The position numbers and the translations under genes are program-made. A stretch of 47,993 nt of DNA from Allorhizobium borbori. Lineage in GTDB: Bacteria; Pseudomonadota; Alphaproteobacteria; Rhizobiales; Rhizobiaceae. Every line of letters starts with the position of its first letter. The first letter of the stretch is position 1. The DNA lies in assembly GCF_014196535.1 (NCBI RefSeq), contig NZ_JACIDU010000021.1:1-47993 (forward strand), in the 5' to 3' direction. The notes beneath the pieces were generated by a model. The model was not told where the DNA came from, searched no databases, and was given only the letters and a program-made list of their open reading frames with translations. This document shows, piece after piece, positions 44,485 through 47,993 of the stretch.

Positions 44485-46034
44485 AGCGGATCGGAATTGA
44501 CGTAGGCGGCACGAATACGGATGCCGTGCTCATCGATGGCGAAAAGGTCATTTCCGCCATCAAGTTCCCAACGACCTCGGATGTGATGCAGGGCGTGGTC
44601 AACGCCATCGGTCACGTCGTCGCCTCGCAGGCGCCGGTCGATGCCGTGATGATCGGGACGACGCATTTCACCAATGCCGTCGTCGAACGGGCACGGCTGG
44701 AGCGGATCGCCGCGATCCGCATCGCGATGCCGGCCGGCGCCTCCCTGCCGCCAATGATCGACTGGCCGGATGATCTGCGCGAAGCGGTCGATCCGCTGTC
44801 CTTCATGGTCCATGGCGGACATGAATATGATGGTCGCCCGCTGGTTCCGCTCGCCCGCGACGAAATCCGCGACGCCGCGATGAATATCCGCGACGCGGGG
44901 ATCACCTCGGTCGGTATCACCGCGCTGTTTTCGCCATTGACGGCGGAATGCGAGCTTGAAGCTGAAGAAATCGTGCGCTCGGTCATTCCGGATGCGCGCA
45001 TCACCCTGTCGCACACGCTCGGGCGGATCGGCCTTCTCGAACGCGAGAACGTTACGCTCCTCAATGCCGCGCTCCAGGGTCTTGGCCGCAAGACCATCGA
45101 TGCCTTCAAGGATGCCCTGCGCAAGGCCGGCGTCAACGCGCCTTTCTACCTGACCCAGAATGACGGCACCGTTGTTCTGGCGGATGTCGCGGCGGCCAAC
45201 CCGGTTTACAGCTTCGCTTCCGGCCCCACCAATTCCATGCGCGGTGCTGCATTCCTGACGGGCCTCAAGGAAGCCATGGTCATCGATGTCGGCGGCACGA
45301 CGTCGGATATCGGTTGCCTCGTTGGCGGTTTCCCGCGCGAAGCCAACAATGTGGTGGAAGTCGGCGGTGTCCGTACATTGTTCCGCATGCCCGACCTTCT
45401 GCCGATGGCCCTTGGTGGCGGTACGATCATCGACCCCGAAACCCGCAAGATCGGTCCGCGTTCTGTCGGTTATCGCATCACGGAAAAGGCCCGTGTCTTC
45501 GGCGGCGACACGCTGACGACGACGGACATCGCCGTTGCGGCCGGCCTTGTCGAAATCGGCGACCGGGACCGCGTCAAGGATCTGGACAAGGCCCTGGTCG
45601 GCGATCTTCTGAAGCGGATCGAGGCAATGGTGGAAGACGGTGTCGACCGCATGAAGACCTCGGCGGAGGGTGTCAATCTCATCGCCGTTGGCGGGGGCGC
45701 ATTCCTCATCCCGGAAAAGCTCAAAGGCGCAAGCTCGGTGCTGCGGGTGGAACATGCCGGTGTTGCGAACGCGCTTGGCGCTGCCATGGCGCAGGTGTCC
45801 GGCGAAGTCGATCAGGTCTTCTCCGGCATGTCGCGCGACGCCGCCATTGCCGAAGCGGACCGTCTTGCCCGCCAGCGCGCAATCGAATCCGGCGCTGACC
45901 CGAACTCGATCGTGACACTGGATGCGGAAGACATCCCGATCGCGTATCTGCCGGGCGATGCCCGCCGTGTCCGTGTGCGTGTCGTGGGTGATATTGCGTT
46001 CATGAAAAGCCCGCAAACGGCGGCTGCGCAATAA
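44481..46034 (+). CDS. hyuA: Hydantoinase/oxoprolinase-family protein, subunit A type
   Basis: 517 aa. N-terminal ASKHA-like ATP-binding start MKRIGIDVGGTNTDAVLIDG (Hydantoinase N domain), then IGTTHFTNAVVERARLERIA, SHTLGRIGLLERENVTLLNAAL, and a second phosphate motif VIDVGGTTSDIGCLVGG with LPMALGGGTII. It is shorter than the HyuA of ATP-dependent N-methylhydantoinase (about 700 aa), and no HyuB follows. This short form regularly pairs with DUF917. Likely ATP-driven opening of a cyclic amide; substrate unknown. Confidence 0.85.
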   Translation: MKRIGIDVGGTNTDAVLIDGEKVISAIKFPTTSDVMQGVVNAIGHVVASQAPVDAVMIGTTHFTNAVVERARLERIAAIRIAMPAGASLPPMIDWPDDLREAVDPLSFMVHGGHEYDGRPLVPLARDEIRDAAMNIRDAGITSVGITALFSPLTAECELEAEEIVRSVIPDARITLSHTLGRIGLLERENVTLLNAALQGLGRKTIDAFKDALRKAGVNAPFYLTQNDGTVVLADVAAANPVYSFASGPTNSMRGAAFLTGLKEAMVIDVGGTTSDIGCLVGGFPREANNVVEVGGVRTLFRMPDLLPMALGGGTIIDPETRKIGPRSVGYRITEKARVFGGDTLTTTDIAVAAGLVEIGDRDRVKDLDKALVGDLLKRIEAMVEDGVDRMKTSAEGVNLIAVGGGAFLIPEKLKGASSVLRVEHAGVANALGAAMAQVSGEVDQVFSGMSRDAAIAEADRLARQRAIESGADPNSIVTLDAEDIPIAYLPGDARRVRVRVVGDIAFMKSPQTAAAQ

Positions 46035-46060
46035 ATCCCGATTGTTTTCAACGCCCTGAT

Positions 46061-46087
46061 GTCCCCGATCCCGGCAGGATCGGGGAC
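46061..46087. terminator. Convergent terminator between hyuA and the aldehyde dehydrogenase
   Basis: GTCCCCGATC-ccggcag-GATCGGGGAC, perfect 10-bp stem with 7-base loop, 26 bp after the hyuA stop and 51 bp from the end of the converging gene. Confidence 0.6.
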
Positions 46088-46138
46088 GGGCTGCCAGTGT
46101 TGTGCGATCCGTTTGAGATGAAGCTCTTTATTCAGGCT

Positions 46139-47602
46139 TCACCGCATGACAAAGGGGTCGGGAAATGGTGCGTCCGAGGTATTGAGCCAGACGGTCTTGG
46201 TGCGCGTGTAATCGAGAACCGCCGCCATGCCACCCTCGCGGCCATGGCCGGAAAGGCCGAAGCCGCCGAAGGGCGCGATGGGTGAAACGGCGCGGTAGGT
46301 GTTGAGCCACACGATGCCCGCGCGGATATTGCGGCTCATGCGATGGCCGCGCGCCAGATCGCGCGTGAAGACGCCCGAGGCAAGCCCGAAGCGGGTGTCG
46401 TTGGCAAGCCGCGTGGCCTCATCTTCCGTTTCGAACGAAACCACGGAGAGAACCGGGCCGAAGAATTCCTGTTCGAGCGATGGCGAGGCGATGCCGTCGC
46501 AGTCGAGAATGGTGGGCGGGTAATAATTGCCGGGCCCCTCGGGCCGCACGCCACCGCTCACGAGCGTCGCGCCGGCGGCAATCGAAGCCGTGACCAGCCG
46601 GTCGACGTGATCCTGCTGGCGTCGCGTCGCCAGCGGCCCGACCTCGGTCGCCATGTCGAGCGGGCTGCCAATGCGGATCGCTTCGGCCTTCGTCTTCAGG
46701 CGCGTCAGAAATTCGGCCTTGATCGAACGCTCGATAATAAGGCGCGAACCCGCGACGCAGGACTGGCCGGTGGCGGCGAAAATGCCGGCGACCTGCGCAT
46801 TGACCGCGCTTTCCATATCGGCATCGGCGAAGACCACGAAGGGCGACTTGCCGCCGAGTTCCAGCGAGGTGGAGGCAAGGTTTTCAGCGGAGTTACGCAC
46901 CACATGCCGCGCCGATTCCGGTCCGCCGGTGAAAGCGATATGGGCGACATTGGGGTGGCTGGTGAGTGCCGCGCCGCAGGCGGTGCCGAAGCCGGTGACG
47001 ACATTGACGACGCCCGGCGGGAAACCGGCTTCATGCACGAGGCGGGCAAATTCCAGAAGAGGCGCGGGACCATCTTCCGAAGCTTTCAGAACCAGCGTGC
47101 AGCCGGCGGCGAGCGCCGGGCCGATCTTGACGGCGGACAGGAAAAGCTGGCTGTTCCACGGCACGACCATGGCGACGACGCCGACCGGTTCGCGGCGCAG
47201 CCACACCTCCATGTCCGGCTTGTCGATGGGCAGGTAAGAGCCTTCGATCTTGTCCGCCAGCCCGGCATAGTAGCGATAGTAATTCGCGACATAGGCGATC
47301 TGGGTCGAAGTTTCGCGGATGATCTTGCCGGTGTCGCGGGTTTCGAGTTCGGCCAGCACCCTGGCGTTTTCGGCCACGAGGTCGGCCAGGCGGTGAAGAA
47401 GCTGGCCGCGCTGGGTGGCGGTCATTCGTGGCCATGCGCCTTCGCTCAGGGCGCGGTGCGCGGCGGCGACGGCCCTGTCGACCGCCGCCTCACGCGCTTC
47501 CGGCATGACCGCCCATGCCTGACCGGTGGCCGGATCAATGCTCTCGAATGCGCCGTCTCCGTCCTCGAAGGCACCATCGATATAAAGCTGAAACGTCCTC
47601 AT
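46139..47602 (-). CDS. NAD(P)-dependent aldehyde dehydrogenase
   Basis: 487 aa. Catalytic C282 in GQSCVAGSRLI, general base E248 in LELGGKSP, cofactor motif VPWNSQLFLSAVKIGPALAAG and FTGGPES are intact. The C-terminal FGGFGLSGHGREGG is typical of the betaine/gamma-aminobutyraldehyde group. The start is ATG 47602 behind GGAGCAA. It follows a truncated alpha/beta hydrolase gene by 46 bp on the same strand, so it was probably the second gene of an operon whose front is lost. It could finish the oxidation begun by the FAD oxidoreductase at 14861, but they are 30 kb apart. Confidence 0.9.
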   Translation of the reverse strand: MRTFQLYIDGAFEDGDGAFESIDPATGQAWAVMPEAREAAVDRAVAAAHRALSEGAWPRMTATQRGQLLHRLADLVAENARVLAELETRDTGKIIRETSTQIAYVANYYRYYAGLADKIEGSYLPIDKPDMEVWLRREPVGVVAMVVPWNSQLFLSAVKIGPALAAGCTLVLKASEDGPAPLLEFARLVHEAGFPPGVVNVVTGFGTACGAALTSHPNVAHIAFTGGPESARHVVRNSAENLASTSLELGGKSPFVVFADADMESAVNAQVAGIFAATGQSCVAGSRLIIERSIKAEFLTRLKTKAEAIRIGSPLDMATEVGPLATRRQQDHVDRLVTASIAAGATLVSGGVRPEGPGNYYPPTILDCDGIASPSLEQEFFGPVLSVVSFETEDEATRLANDTRFGLASGVFTRDLARGHRMSRNIRAGIVWLNTYRAVSPIAPFGGFGLSGHGREGGMAAVLDYTRTKTVWLNTSDAPFPDPFVMR

Positions 47603-47648
47603 CGCTTGCTCCTTGTGACAAAACCGGAATGCGGCAGGCTACGGTCGC

Positions 47649-47859
47649 TCAGGCCGCCGGAACCGCCAACCATTCGCGCATCAGCGCATTGACGGCTTCC
47701 GGAGCCGTAAGATTGACCATGTGTCGATGCCCTTCGATAATCCGCGCCACGCCCTGAGGGCAAAGCGCCGCCATCTGCCTGGCCATGTTCGGCGTGGAGT
47801 TCGGATCGCCGCTGCCCGTCAGGAACAGCGCCGGGCAACCGACCTTCGGCCATACACGG
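47649..47859 (-). pseudogene. Alpha/beta hydrolase, C-terminal 69 codons, cut by the IS
   Basis: Reading leftward from the IS junction: PALFLTGSGDPNSTPNMA (strand 7 with the acid of the triad), then RIIEGHRHMVNLTAPEAVNA (catalytic histidine) and MREWLAVPAA before the stop at 47649-47651. This is the last quarter of an alpha/beta hydrolase. Its N-terminal part with the nucleophile is missing because the element begins at 47860. No frame disruption within the fragment, so the insertion looks recent. The promoter for the dehydrogenase is presumably lost too, unless the IS supplies one. Confidence 0.8.
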
Positions 47860-47993
47860 TGTTTAGTCCCGGCATTTGATGGTGCATTATTCAGCTAGGA
47901 ATGGAGGGATGCGCTATGGGTCAAATTCTACACGGGAGCGCCCGCACGACAGAGGCAGTCCGTCGAGCGATACAACATAGTCAAGAGAGCCTG
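47860..47993 (+). mobile_element. IS481-like insertion sequence, right copy (cut by window edge)
   Basis: Starts TGTTTAGTCCCGGCATTTGA, with the same end as the left copy but on the opposite strand; 88 of 90 comparable bases agree. The element carries the start of its transposase gene at 47916 and runs out of the window. Confidence 0.85.
47916..47993 (+). CDS. IS481-family transposase, N-terminal 26 codons
   Basis: MGQILHGSARTTEAVRRAIQ followed by HSQESL is the typical start of IS481-type transposases that continue with a helix-turn-helix (RALSKRYGINQKTV in relatives, from memory). GGAGGGAT lies just upstream of the ATG. The gene is truncated only by the window edge. Confidence 0.75.
   Translation, partial: MGQILHGSARTTEAVRRAIQHSQESL

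Noticed and set aside
1-47993. Formal call of a composite transposon
   Set aside because: Outer IS ends and target duplications are outside the window, and contigs often end inside IS repeats, so only the inverted bracket is reported.
1-47993. CRISPR arrays, tRNA/rRNA genes, prophage or toxin-antitoxin genes
   Set aside because: No regularly spaced repeats, no cloverleaf or ribosomal sequence recognised, and all sizeable frames fit transport, catabolic, regulatory or IS genes.

Overview
The window (47,993 bp, GC-rich, almost entirely protein-coding) looks like accessory DNA of a Rhizobiaceae-type alphaproteobacterium (Agrobacterium/Rhizobium/Ensifer/Shinella neighbourhood). This rests on the density of ABC uptake operons, each with its own LysR, GntR or LacI regulator, on the rhizobial-style xylFGH / xylR-xylB-xylA arrangement, and on a cobalamin riboswitch driving a cobalt/nickel-type ABC operon. 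No rRNA, tRNA, CRISPR, phage or replication genes were seen. Both ends lie inside copies of the same insertion sequence (IS481-like by its transposase N-terminus), in inverted orientation. The window is therefore either an IS-bracketed segment or a contig that an assembler broke at IS repeats.

Layout from left to right. (1) 1-90: IS end. (2) 141-7299: a LysR regulator divergent from a six-gene operon (D-amino-acid aminotransferase, amino-acid ABC transporter, DmpA-like P1 peptidase, amidase), probably for D-amino acids or amidated/D-peptides. (3) 7300-12636: metal genes: a Zur-type dyad in front of zinT, then a cobalamin riboswitch in front of a CbiX-like/[2Fe-2S] protein and a NikABC/Cbt-type transporter that has no ATPase gene here. 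(4) 12739-20570: a GntR regulator divergent from a polyamine-type operon (glutamine-synthetase-like ligase, FAD oxidoreductase, cupin, PotFGHI-like transporter). (5) 20707-28749: complete xylose uptake and isomerase pathway, xylFGH facing away from xylR-xylB-xylA across a double operator. (6) 28765-35917: a second LacI-controlled sugar module (ABC transporter, TIM-barrel isomerase/epimerase, Gfo/Idh/MocA oxidoreductase). (7) 36129-46034: the most unusual part, described below. (8) 46139-47859: aldehyde dehydrogenase preceded by an alpha/beta hydrolase cut off by the right-hand IS copy.

The best candidate for an undescribed system is 36129-46034. A leftward operon encodes AroM, an oligopeptide-class binding protein, two permeases and a fused double ATPase. 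A rightward operon encodes a DUF917 protein and a HyuA-type hydantoinase/oxoprolinase subunit. Between them lies a gene whose product joins an AroM-like domain to a LuxR-type helix-turn-helix. In that fusion both cysteines of the neighbouring AroM are replaced by serine, which suggests a retired enzyme serving as ligand sensor. A 20-bp palindromic element (18 of 20 bases identical) lies in front of both operons in the same orientation, followed in each case after exactly 19 bases by the same GCTAGGTT. This gives a testable regulon: transporter imports a hydantoin- or thiohydantoin-like (or related cyclic amide) compound, DUF917/HyuA/AroM act on it, and the AroM-LuxR protein activates both promoters.
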